A DNA stretch of 64,000 nt, taken from JACPHD01 sp964431805 (lineage in GTDB: Bacteria > Patescibacteriota > Patescibacteriia > Patescibacteriales > GWC2-42-12). Where the stretch lies: NCBI GenBank assembly GCA_964431805.1, contig CAYSKV010000004.1:15477-79476 (forward strand), in the 5' to 3' direction. The notes below the pieces were generated by a model. The model worked only from the letters and a program-made list of their open reading frames with translations. It was not told the origin of the DNA and did not search any database. Of the stretch, positions 25,679-33,979 are shown piece after piece. The translations under genes and the position numbers were made by a program. Every line of letters begins with the position of its first letter. The first letter of the stretch is position 1.

Positions 25679-28546
25679 ATGGAAAAATATAATCATAAAA
25701 AAATAGAAGATAAATGGCGGGAAAAATGGGAAAAAGAGAAATTATATAAAACCGGCGAAGATAAAGCCAAGCCCAAATTTTATATTTTGGATATGTTTCC
25801 TTATCCTTCGGGCGCTGGCCTTCATGTTGGCCATCCCAAAGGTTATATTGCTACGGATATTTTTGCTCGCGCTAAAATGATGCAAGGGTACAACGTGCTT
25901 CATCCTATGGGTTGGGATGCTTTTGGTTTGCCGGCAGAAAATTATGCTATTCAAAATAAAATTCATCCAAGAGTTGCCACAGAAAAAAATGTAGAAACTT
26001 TTAAAAGTCAGTTAAAAAAATTAGGTTTTACTTATGATTGGGATCGAGAGATAAACACCACCGATCCGGGATTTTATAAATGGACACAATGGGCATTTAT
26101 AAAAATGTTTGAGCGTGGCCTAGCTTATGAATCAAACGAGCCGGTTAATTGGTGTCCGAGCTGTAAAACGGTTTTATCTAACGAAGATTTAGAAAATGGC
26201 AAATGTGAACGCTGCGGTTCTGAGATTGAAAGAAAGCCGATGCGACAATGGGTTTTAAAAATTACTGATTACGCCGAAAGAATGTTAAATGATTTAGAAA
26301 AATTGCCATATTGGGAAGAGTCAATTAAAGAAATGCAAAAAAATTGGATCGGCCGATCAGAAGGCGCGGAAGTTGATTTTGAAATTAACGGCGAAAAAGT
26401 AACGGTGTTTACTACGCGACCGGATACTTTGTTCGGCGCGACGTTTTTTGTTATGGCGCCTGAACATCCATTAGTTAAAAAAATAACTACTGCTGAACAA
26501 AAATCACAAGTAGAAAAATATATTAAAGAAGCAGCTAGCAAGTCCGACATGGAAAGAACGGAATTAGCTAAAGAAAAAACCGGTGTATTTACTGGAGCTT
26601 ATGCGATTAATCCAGTTAATCAAGAAAAAATTCCGGTTTACATTGCTGATTATGTGATGATGGGATATGGCACGGGCGCAATTATGGCCGTGCCGGCGCA
26701 CGATGAAAGAGATTGGGAGTTTGCCAAAAAATATGACATACCGATTAAACAAGTTGTGGCGCCATATTTTTCAATTAATGATGGTCCGGACGCCGTACGT
26801 TCTGATAAAAAAACCGTAAAACGATATACCGCTTATTCTCTCGTAAAACATTGTAAAAAAGATGAATATTTATGTTTAGATTGGGAAAAATTTGGTTGGC
26901 ATTCAGGAATTATCGGCGGCATTGACGAAGGTGAAGATTCTATAGAATCAGCCAAGCGAGAAATTATTGAAGAAACTGGCTATAAAAATATTCGCTTAGT
27001 AAAAGATCTGGGCATGGAAACTCATAATAATTTTTACGCTGCCCATAAAAATGAAAATCGTTATGCTTTTGGTCCGGCCTTTTTGTTTGAATTAATAGAT
27101 GAAGAGCAAGAACCGACTAGCGAAGAGCATACGAAAAATCATAAGGCTGTTTGGGTTAAAAAAGAAGACATGTCGACATTTTTAAATTTAGCTAATTTTG
27201 TTTATTTTTGGAAAATTTTGCAAGGTCAGGAAAGTTTTTGTTTTGCTGATAATGGCGTCGCGACTAATTCAGGTTTTTTAAATGATTTAGAAACTAAAAC
27301 TGCCAAAGAAAAAATTATTAAATGGCTAGAAGAAAAAAAATTAGGTAAACGAGCGATAAATTATAAAATAAAAGATTGGGTGTTTTCTAGACAAAGATAT
27401 TGGGGCGAGCCGATTCCGATTGTGCATTGCGAAAAGTGCGGTAATGTAGCCGTACCGGAAAATGAGTTACCATTAAAATTGCCGGAAGTAAAAAATTATG
27501 AACCGACCGGAACTGGCGAGTCGCCGCTAGCTAATATAAAAGAATGGGTAAATACAAAATGTCCGAAATGCGGCGGACCGGCTAAAAGAGAAACTAATAC
27601 TATGCCGCAATGGGCTGGGTCAAGCTGGTATTATTTAAGATATATTGATCCGCATAATGATAAAGCTTTAATTGAAAAGGGGAAAGATAAATATTGGTCG
27701 CCGGTTGATTTTTATGTAGGCGGCGCTGAGCATGCCACGCGCCATTTAATTTACGCGCGTTTCTGGCATAAATTTTTGTTTGATATTGGCGTGGTAAATT
27801 ACGACGAACCATTTACTCGTTTACAACATGTCGGTTTAATTTTAGCCGAAGACGGACGTAAAATGAGTAAGCGCTGGATGAATGTTATTAATCCGGACGA
27901 GGTCGTAGAAAAATACGGCGCTGATGCTATGCGCGTTTATGAAATGTTTATGGGGCCATTTTCCCAACCTTGCGCTTGGAGCACTAACGGACTAATCGGC
28001 GCTAGAAGATTTTTAGAAAATGTTTATAAATTAAAAGATAAACAATTATATGATTGCCAAGCAGATAGTTATATAAAAGAATTAGGCATGCCGCAAATGA
28101 TTCATAAAACTATAAAAAAAGTTAGCGAAGATATTGAAAATTTTCGTTATAATACAGCTATTGCCCAGATGATGATTTTTGTAAATTTTGCTGTTAAGTT
28201 TGATGAACTACCGCGCGAAGTTTTTGAGAATTTTTTAAAGCTTTTAGCTCCGTTTGCGCCGCATTTAGCTGAAGAATTATGGGCTGAAATTGGCAATAAA
28301 GAATCTATTTTTAAACAAGCCTGGCCAAAATATAATCCGGCCTTAGTTAAAGATGAAACTATAAATTTAGTTATTCAAATTAATGGGAAGATTCGTGATA
28401 CTATCGAAGTTTCGGCTGATATTAGCGAAGAAGAAGCAAAAAAAATAGCTCTAGAAAGCGAAAAAGTTAAAAAATGGCTTGAAGGTAAAGAGACAATAAA
28501 AGTTATTTTTGTGAAAGGGAAATTAGTTAATATAGTTATTAAATAA
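25679..28546 (+). CDS. leuS: Leucyl-tRNA synthetase with an inserted Nudix hydrolase domain
   Basis: Charges tRNA-Leu. The class I signatures are HVGH at 49-52 and KMSKR at 728-732 (Arg replaces the final Ser of KMSKS). The CP1 editing domain has TTRPDTLFGATF and GYGTGAIMAVPAHDERD. After KQVVAP (about 357-362) the chain leaves the LeuRS pattern for about 155 residues and resumes at ADNGVATNSGFLNDL (about 523). This insert has a complete Nudix box from Gly413 to about 435 that fits GX5EX7REUXEEXGU exactly. Without it, the protein would be about 800 residues, the usual LeuRS length. Four CxxC pairs form two zinc knuckles. 10 bp from the next gene. Confidence 0.96.
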   Translation: MEKYNHKKIEDKWREKWEKEKLYKTGEDKAKPKFYILDMFPYPSGAGLHVGHPKGYIATDIFARAKMMQGYNVLHPMGWDAFGLPAENYAIQNKIHPRVATEKNVETFKSQLKKLGFTYDWDREINTTDPGFYKWTQWAFIKMFERGLAYESNEPVNWCPSCKTVLSNEDLENGKCERCGSEIERKPMRQWVLKITDYAERMLNDLEKLPYWEESIKEMQKNWIGRSEGAEVDFEINGEKVTVFTTRPDTLFGATFFVMAPEHPLVKKITTAEQKSQVEKYIKEAASKSDMERTELAKEKTGVFTGAYAINPVNQEKIPVYIADYVMMGYGTGAIMAVPAHDERDWEFAKKYDIPIKQVVAPYFSINDGPDAVRSDKKTVKRYTAYSLVKHCKKDEYLCLDWEKFGWHSGIIGGIDEGEDSIESAKREIIEETGYKNIRLVKDLGMETHNNFYAAHKNENRYAFGPAFLFELIDEEQEPTSEEHTKNHKAVWVKKEDMSTFLNLANFVYFWKILQGQESFCFADNGVATNSGFLNDLETKTAKEKIIKWLEEKKLGKRAINYKIKDWVFSRQRYWGEPIPIVHCEKCGNVAVPENELPLKLPEVKNYEPTGTGESPLANIKEWVNTKCPKCGGPAKRETNTMPQWAGSSWYYLRYIDPHNDKALIEKGKDKYWSPVDFYVGGAEHATRHLIYARFWHKFLFDIGVVNYDEPFTRLQHVGLILAEDGRKMSKRWMNVINPDEVVEKYGADAMRVYEMFMGPFSQPCAWSTNGLIGARRFLENVYKLKDKQLYDCQADSYIKELGMPQMIHKTIKKVSEDIENFRYNTAIAQMMIFVNFAVKFDELPREVFENFLKLLAPFAPHLAEELWAEIGNKESIFKQAWPKYNPALVKDETINLVIQINGKIRDTIEVSADISEEEAKKIALESEKVKKWLEGKETIKVIFVKGKLVNIVIK

Positions 28547-28556
28547 ATAAAAATTT

Positions 28557-28982
28557 ATGCTTTGGTTATTATTTTTAGGATTTACAATTGTTGCTTGGAC
28601 TGTAAATGATGTTTTTTTTAAACTTCTAGGCAATCAAATGAATTATTTTTTAGCGTTATTTATTATAGCATTAAGCCAACTTGTAGTAGCTATTCCTTTT
28701 TTAGTTTATGCGATGTCTAGAGGTGAATTGGATTATTCAGCTAAAGGTTTTTATATTTCTGGTTTAATCGGTGTTTCTTTAGCCTTAGGAACTATTTTTT
28801 TCTTTTATACTTTTAAGTTTGGCGCGCCTCTTTCGGTTGCCATGTCAGTATATGGTATTGGTAGTATCATAGTGGGTGCTTTAGCGGGAGTTTTTATTTT
28901 TAAAGAAGTTATTAGTCCAACTGTTCTAGTGGGTATGGTTTTAGGGGCTGTTAGCATAATTTTATTAACGGTAAAATTATAG
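28557..28982 (+). CDS. Half-size DMT-superfamily (EamA-like) membrane protein
   Basis: 141 residues with four or five hydrophobic helices (about 1-22, 28-52, 65-85, 88-112, 118-139), ending in the EamA-type pattern PLSVAMSVYGIGSIIVGALAGVFIFKEVISPTVLVGMVLGAVSIILL. Full EamA exporters have two such repeats, so this would work as a dimer. Substrate unknown. Likely co-transcribed with leuS. Confidence 0.75.
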   Translation: MLWLLFLGFTIVAWTVNDVFFKLLGNQMNYFLALFIIALSQLVVAIPFLVYAMSRGELDYSAKGFYISGLIGVSLALGTIFFFYTFKFGAPLSVAMSVYGIGSIIVGALAGVFIFKEVISPTVLVGMVLGAVSIILLTVKL

Positions 28983-28990
28983 AATATTAA

Positions 28991-29025
28991 AAAACACACT
29001 TCTTATAACGAGAAGTGTGTTTTTA
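28991..29025. terminator. Bidirectional terminator
   Basis: Stem AAACACACTTCT / AGAAGTGTGTTT with a 7-nt loop, A- and T-rich flanks, between convergent genes. Confidence 0.88.
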
Positions 29026-29038
29026 TTTAAATTATTTT

Positions 29039-30025
29039 TTATAAATTCGTCATTAACCAAGTTCCGTCGGACTGTTTTTTAACGTAATATTTTATTTCGA
29101 TTTTTTCACCCTGAAAATAAACGTAATTATGATAAATTTTCTCTGTTGCGGTGGCAGTTAATAAACTTGAACCAGTAAGCATTTCGCTCCAAACTAATTT
29201 ATTTTCTGAACTAAGAAAGTTCATAGTGTATTTAATGGTTGATGCGAGATTAGAAGTGAAATAAGCTGCAACTTTATCAGTTTCATTGCTTCTTATAGCT
29301 TCGCCGGCTTTATAGATTGTTTGGTCAGTATCCGTATTAACCGTGTTAGTTTGGCTTGTGTTATTAGAAGAAGATGATGAAGTAGCGGCAGTAGTTTGTT
29401 GATTATTAAAATAGCCAGTAATAATTTTATTTATATCATTATTACTAATACCCAGGCCCAATTTTTTCATTATTATAAAAGTTTCATCGGGCGAACCTAA
29501 ATAATAGCGTTTACTATCGGAGGGGTTTATATACCAAGCTTGTCCGCGGTTTTCTACTTGTAAAAAAATTTTTCCTAGATTATTTTTAATTATTTTTTCG
29601 TCAGGTATAATTTTTTCTGAACCGATTGGGTTATAAAAATTGATAATTTCTGTTTTATCGTCAAAACCATCGTCATCAGAATCTTTTTTATTAGAGTCAG
29701 TTCCTATTGCTAATTCTAAATTATTCGGCAGTCCGTCGCTATCATCGTCAACGCCAGAGTAGTCGGTTAAACCAACAGAAATTTTATTTAAATTATTATT
29801 AGTTATTCCAATGCCAAAAGCTCGTAGTAAATTAAATGCGTCTTTTGGTCCGCCAAGAAAATATTTTTTTAAATCAATTGGGTTTAAATACCAGGCTTCG
29901 CCGTGAGATTGAACTTGAAGTAAAATTTTACCGGTTATTTTTTGAATAAAACTAGTATAAGCCTTTGCGGGTAAGGTTAATATAATAAAAAAAATAAAGA
30001 TGGTAATTATATATTTTTTGAGCAT
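29039..30025 (-). CDS. Secreted protein with two GEAWYLNP-type repeats and calcium-binding type-3 repeats
   Basis: 328 residues. Signal peptide 1-22 (AKA cleavage site). Two copies of a domain of about 45 residues, each with GKI.LQV...G.AWY.NP.D.K.Y.LG.P (about 32-80 and 148-196). Between them are aspartate-rich repeats DDDSDGLPNNLE and DSDDDGFDDKTE (about 94-120) like thrombospondin type-3 calcium sites. A Ser/Thr linker leads to a C-terminal domain of about 95 residues. Function unknown; surface adhesion or wall association is inferred from architecture only. Confidence 0.7.
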   Translation of the reverse strand: MLKKYIITIFIFFIILTLPAKAYTSFIQKITGKILLQVQSHGEAWYLNPIDLKKYFLGGPKDAFNLLRAFGIGITNNNLNKISVGLTDYSGVDDDSDGLPNNLELAIGTDSNKKDSDDDGFDDKTEIINFYNPIGSEKIIPDEKIIKNNLGKIFLQVENRGQAWYINPSDSKRYYLGSPDETFIIMKKLGLGISNNDINKIITGYFNNQQTTAATSSSSSNNTSQTNTVNTDTDQTIYKAGEAIRSNETDKVAAYFTSNLASTIKYTMNFLSSENKLVWSEMLTGSSLLTATATEKIYHNYVYFQGEKIEIKYYVKKQSDGTWLMTNL

Positions 30026-30046
30026 TTTAAATAATTATGGTATAAT
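30018..30046 (+). promoter_or_regulatory. Promoter of the small secreted protein
   Basis: TTGAGC (30018-30023), 17-nt spacer, TATAAT (30041-30046) with extended -10 TGG. Overlaps the start of the divergent minus-strand gene. Confidence 0.6.
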
Positions 30047-30071
30047 ATAGTTAATAAATTAATAAAAAATT

Positions 30072-30575
30072 ATGTCTAAAAGGCGTAAAATACAATTAAT
30101 AAGCTTACTAGTTATAATTTTGTTAGCGATTTTTTTAACTCCGAGGGTGGTAGATTATTTTCAATATAGAAATGTAGTTGCCGAAGCGGCTGGTTCAAGC
30201 TATCCTTGGCAATGCGGCGCATATCAAGTGGCAGCAGTTGTAAGTACGTGCGCGGTTGTTAATGGAGTTTGTACTTGCGCTTCTTGCACTGCTGATGCTT
30301 GTAATAATTATAGTATGATGACTTTTACTGGTCAGCAAAATTGCGGGGCTACTTATGCGTGTATTAGTAATTTGGTTCAAGTAAAAGGTGGCGCTACAAC
30401 TTTAATGGAGTGCGCGGGTAAGCAAGCTATACTCGCCGGTACTACCAATATTAATATGATGGCTCCTAATGCTTTAGTGGCTTGCCCAGGTTCTGTTGCA
30501 GCTAACAATATGGATAAATTTGTAAATTGGTTTGATAAATATATTATAGCAGGTTTCAAAGATAAAATTAAATAA
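30072..30575 (+). CDS. Small secreted or anchored cysteine-containing protein, unknown
   Basis: 167 residues. An N-terminal hydrophobic segment (about 9-24) acts as signal or anchor, followed by a domain with about nine cysteines (WQCGAY, STCAVVNGVCTCASCTADACNN, QNCGATYACIS, MECAGK, LVACPG). Not recognised. The spacing suggests several disulfides, matching the DsbA-like protein seen at 22.2 kb. Ends 2 bp before rsmA, so the two are probably on one mRNA. Confidence 0.65.
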   Translation: MSKRRKIQLISLLVIILLAIFLTPRVVDYFQYRNVVAEAAGSSYPWQCGAYQVAAVVSTCAVVNGVCTCASCTADACNNYSMMTFTGQQNCGATYACISNLVQVKGGATTLMECAGKQAILAGTTNINMMAPNALVACPGSVAANNMDKFVNWFDKYIIAGFKDKIK

Positions 30576-30577
30576 GG

Positions 30578-31408
30578 ATGAATTTATTTGAACAAACTAA
30601 AGAGCTTTGTCGTCTCTACAATATTAAACCTGCTCGTTCAAAAGGGCAGAATTTTTTAATTGAAGAAGAAATTTATGATCAGATGGCAAACGCGGCAGAT
30701 TTACAAAATAATGATGTAATATTAGAAGTTGGTCCGGGTTTAGGTTTTTTAACGGCCAAGTTGGCGAAAAAGGTTAGCCGTGTAATTGCAGTAGAACTTG
30801 ATGATAAATTGGCGAAGGTTTTAAAAACGGGGTTGTTAGCTAAAGAAATTAAGAATGTGGAAGTAATAAACGAAGATATATTAAAATTTTCACCAGCAAA
30901 TTATAAATTACAAAATTATAAAATTGTAGCGAATTTACCATACAATATTACTTCTATCTTTTTGCGTAAATTTCTAGAGTCTGAAAAGAAACCAGAATTT
31001 ATGACCTTAATGCTGCAGAAAGAAGTAGCTGAAAGAATTTGCGCGCAACCAGGAAAGATGAGTTTGCTTTCCGTGTCGGTTCAATTTTATGCCAAACCGG
31101 AAATAATACAAATTGTACCTAAAGAAGATTTTTGGCCAAGTCCGGAAGTCGATAGCGCTATTATTAAAATTATATCTCATCCTAAACTTCTTCTTAACAA
31201 GGAAAAGGAGGAAAAAGATTTTTTTCGGTTAGTTAAATTCGGTTTTAGCGCTAAAAGAAAAATGTTAAAAAATAATTTAGCCGCCGGTTTTAAAATTGAT
31301 CAAACCGAAGTTGAAAATAAAATAGTAAAAGCCGGACTTAATTCTAAAATTAGAGCTCAAGAATTATTGATTAATGATTGGTTAAAGTTATTAGATAATT
31401 TTAGTTAG
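30578..31408 (+). CDS. rsmA: 16S rRNA (adenine1518/1519-N6) dimethyltransferase
   Basis: Dimethylates two adjacent adenosines near the 3' end of 16S rRNA during small-subunit maturation. 276 residues with SKGQNFL, the SAM-binding EVGPGLGFLT (about 49-58), acidic VELDDKL, the catalytic NLPYNI (about 115-120), and the C-terminal helical domain (FSAKRKMLKNNL). Full length. Starts 2 bp after the preceding stop, so translation is likely coupled. Confidence 0.96.
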   Translation: MNLFEQTKELCRLYNIKPARSKGQNFLIEEEIYDQMANAADLQNNDVILEVGPGLGFLTAKLAKKVSRVIAVELDDKLAKVLKTGLLAKEIKNVEVINEDILKFSPANYKLQNYKIVANLPYNITSIFLRKFLESEKKPEFMTLMLQKEVAERICAQPGKMSLLSVSVQFYAKPEIIQIVPKEDFWPSPEVDSAIIKIISHPKLLLNKEKEEKDFFRLVKFGFSAKRKMLKNNLAAGFKIDQTEVENKIVKAGLNSKIRAQELLINDWLKLLDNFS

Positions 31409-31482
31409 TTTTCTTTTTTTATCGCTATTTTATTATATTATTATTTTTTTATATCAGAATGAAATATTTAGGGTAATTTTTT

Positions 31483-33948
31483 ATGAATTTTACTATAATA
31501 TTACCATTAATCAGCGCGATCTTAGCTATTAGCATAGGCATTTTTGTATTTAAGCAAAATAGAAAAAGTTTGATAAATCAAACTTTTTTTCTTTTTACTC
31601 TTGGTATAACGGAATGGTTTATTTGCACTTTCATGATGTTTTTATATAAAGATGATGTGGCGGGGGTAATTTTTTGGGATAGATTAGTCTATGCTGGTGT
31701 AGCATTTATGCCGGTTTTTACTTATAAATTTTATTTAGCCTTAATTGGTAAAAAATCTGACAAAATTCTTTATGTCGGTTATTTATTATCAATAAGTTTT
31801 GCGATCCTTACACGTTCAAAATATTTTATTGATGGTATTTATGTTTATAGCTGGGGCGTCCATACACAAGCTAGAATTCTGCACCATATATTTTTGGTGT
31901 ATTTTGTAGTATTTATATTATTATGGTTCTTCGCTACTTTAAAATTTTATAAAAGCCTTAAACCGTCATTAATTAAAGAACAAACTAAATATATATTTAT
32001 ATCTTTTGGCGTATTTTATTTAATTGCGCCTCTCGGTTTTTTAGCGGCTTATAATGTAGGAGTTTATCCTGTAACATATTTTTCTGGATTAATTTTTACT
32101 ATCATGATGGCTTATTGTATAGCGATTTATCGCGTTATGGACATTAAATTAGTAATTAGAAAATCCTCCGTCTATCTCTTTTCCCTGGCCACAGTTTTAA
32201 TTTTTATGACGACCGTTAAATTGATTTCTGCTCAATTATTTACTGCTCCTCCAATTTGGATTGATTTATTGGTTCTATTAATTGCTGTTTATATTTTTTC
32301 GCCTATTAAGCATTATTACTATCGTTTAGCTAATAAATATTTCTTCTCCTCTTTGTATGATAGCCGCGAACTAATTGCTGATTTAAGCGATAAACTCCGC
32401 TCTACCATTGAAATCGGTAAAATCTATGAATATGTTTCAGAAATTTTAGTTAATGCTTTGCACGTGACCGCTTTTGGCGTTGTGTCTTTTGATGAAAAAA
32501 AACAAGTTTATATAACCCAGTATGGTCAAGGCTTAAACATCGGCCAACAAGAAATATTCCCAGGCAGTAAAGAAATATATAAAATTTTTACTAAAAGAAA
32601 TCAGCCGATCATTGTTGAAGAAATAAAATTTAGTAATTTTAAAATTAATAAGTCAATTTTAAATTTACTCACTAAAGCAAACGTCGCCCTGTTATCTCCT
32701 CTAAACATGAAAGATAAAACAGTCGGCATGATGGTATTTGGCCCTAAAGAATCCAAAGACCCTTTTAACGAAGAAGATTTAAAAGTTCTAGAAATTTTAG
32801 GCACGCAAATCGCTTTTGCCATGGAGAACGCTTTGCTCTACGCAGAATCGGTAAAATTTAATATCCAATTGAATGAAGAAAAAAATAAAATTGCGGCTAT
32901 TATCGCTAACTTTATCGACCCGATTATCTTTGTTGACCGCTATAATAATATTAACCTCATAAACCCGGCCGCTAAAAACATCCTCGGTTTAACAGAAAAA
33001 AGCTTGGGCGTAAGCATAGATACTAGCAATAATTGCCCGATGTCTAACTTCCGTACCGTCATCAAAAAAGAGTTTCAGATTAAAGAAATTGGCAATTTAA
33101 AATCAACTGATCATCATAGCGAAGAAATGTCTATTTTAGTTAATAACCAAGAATTAATTTATAAAATTACAACCATCAGGGTTTTTGATGATCAAACAAA
33201 CCACCTAGGCCTCATGAAAATTTTCGTCAATCTCACCCGCGAAAAAGGCATTGATAAAATGAAATCAGAATTTATCTCTATCGCCGCCCATCAGCTAAGA
33301 ACCCCATTATCAGCCATTAAATGGGTAATTAAGATGATATTAGACGGGGATGCTGGAGAACTTAATGTTGAGCAAAAAGATTTATTAAGGAAGGGCTATA
33401 TTAGCAACGAAAGAATTATCAGATTAGTTAATGATTTATTAAACGTTTCTCGTATTGAAGAAGGTAAGTTTGGATTTAATTTTGAAAAAACCGATTTTCA
33501 AGAAATTTTGACTACGACCAAAAGCAACTTAGAAGGTTTAATAGCAAAAAATCACCAAGAATTAATAGTGCAAAAACCAGAGAAACTACCTAAAGTATAT
33601 CTGGACAAAGAAAGAATGGTTATGGTTTTGCAAAATTTACTTGATAATGCCATAAAATATACTCCAGAATATGGAAAAATAGAAATAATTGTTACTACCG
33701 ACAAAAAATTTCTGCATGTTAAAGTTAAAGATCAAGGGGTAGGCATAAGCAAAAATGATCAAGCTAAATTATTTTCTAAATTTTTCCGAGCCTCTAATGC
33801 GCTTAAACTAGAAACCGAAGGCAGCGGATTAGGATTGTTTATAGTAAAAAATATTATTGAAAAACATAATGGTTCAATTGAATTAAAAAGCGAAGAAGGT
33901 CGAGGAACCGAAATAAGTTTTTCTTTGCCAATTGAGCAAAAACTTTAG
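31483..33948 (+). CDS. Sensor histidine kinase (7TM sensor-GAF-PAS-HisKA-HATPase), copy 1
   Basis: 821 residues. N-terminal 7TM-type sensor with about seven hydrophobic helices (1-225) plus two more (about 228-275), a GAF-like domain (about 300-455), a PAS-like domain (about 465-590), HisKA with phosphoacceptor His603 in AAHQLRTPL, and HATPase_c with DNAIKYTPEYG, DQGVGIS and GSGLGLFIVKNII. Bases 32162-33306 are identical to 34680-35824 of the next gene, while the sensor and catalytic ends differ. The next downstream regulator gene is the likely partner. Signal unknown. Confidence 0.9.
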   Translation: MNFTIILPLISAILAISIGIFVFKQNRKSLINQTFFLFTLGITEWFICTFMMFLYKDDVAGVIFWDRLVYAGVAFMPVFTYKFYLALIGKKSDKILYVGYLLSISFAILTRSKYFIDGIYVYSWGVHTQARILHHIFLVYFVVFILLWFFATLKFYKSLKPSLIKEQTKYIFISFGVFYLIAPLGFLAAYNVGVYPVTYFSGLIFTIMMAYCIAIYRVMDIKLVIRKSSVYLFSLATVLIFMTTVKLISAQLFTAPPIWIDLLVLLIAVYIFSPIKHYYYRLANKYFFSSLYDSRELIADLSDKLRSTIEIGKIYEYVSEILVNALHVTAFGVVSFDEKKQVYITQYGQGLNIGQQEIFPGSKEIYKIFTKRNQPIIVEEIKFSNFKINKSILNLLTKANVALLSPLNMKDKTVGMMVFGPKESKDPFNEEDLKVLEILGTQIAFAMENALLYAESVKFNIQLNEEKNKIAAIIANFIDPIIFVDRYNNINLINPAAKNILGLTEKSLGVSIDTSNNCPMSNFRTVIKKEFQIKEIGNLKSTDHHSEEMSILVNNQELIYKITTIRVFDDQTNHLGLMKIFVNLTREKGIDKMKSEFISIAAHQLRTPLSAIKWVIKMILDGDAGELNVEQKDLLRKGYISNERIIRLVNDLLNVSRIEEGKFGFNFEKTDFQEILTTTKSNLEGLIAKNHQELIVQKPEKLPKVYLDKERMVMVLQNLLDNAIKYTPEYGKIEIIVTTDKKFLHVKVKDQGVGISKNDQAKLFSKFFRASNALKLETEGSGLGLFIVKNIIEKHNGSIELKSEEGRGTEISFSLPIEQKL
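32162..33306 (+). repeat. 1145-bp block identical to 34680-35824 (copy in kinase 1)
   Basis: The block starts at AATCCTCCG inside the transmembrane region and ends just after the HisKA histidine codon. After two mismatches the identity resumes to about 33360. Offset to the second copy is 2518 bp throughout. Confidence 0.9.
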
Positions 33949-33979
33949 ATTGATTTTTATTTGAGAATAAAGGTATTTT

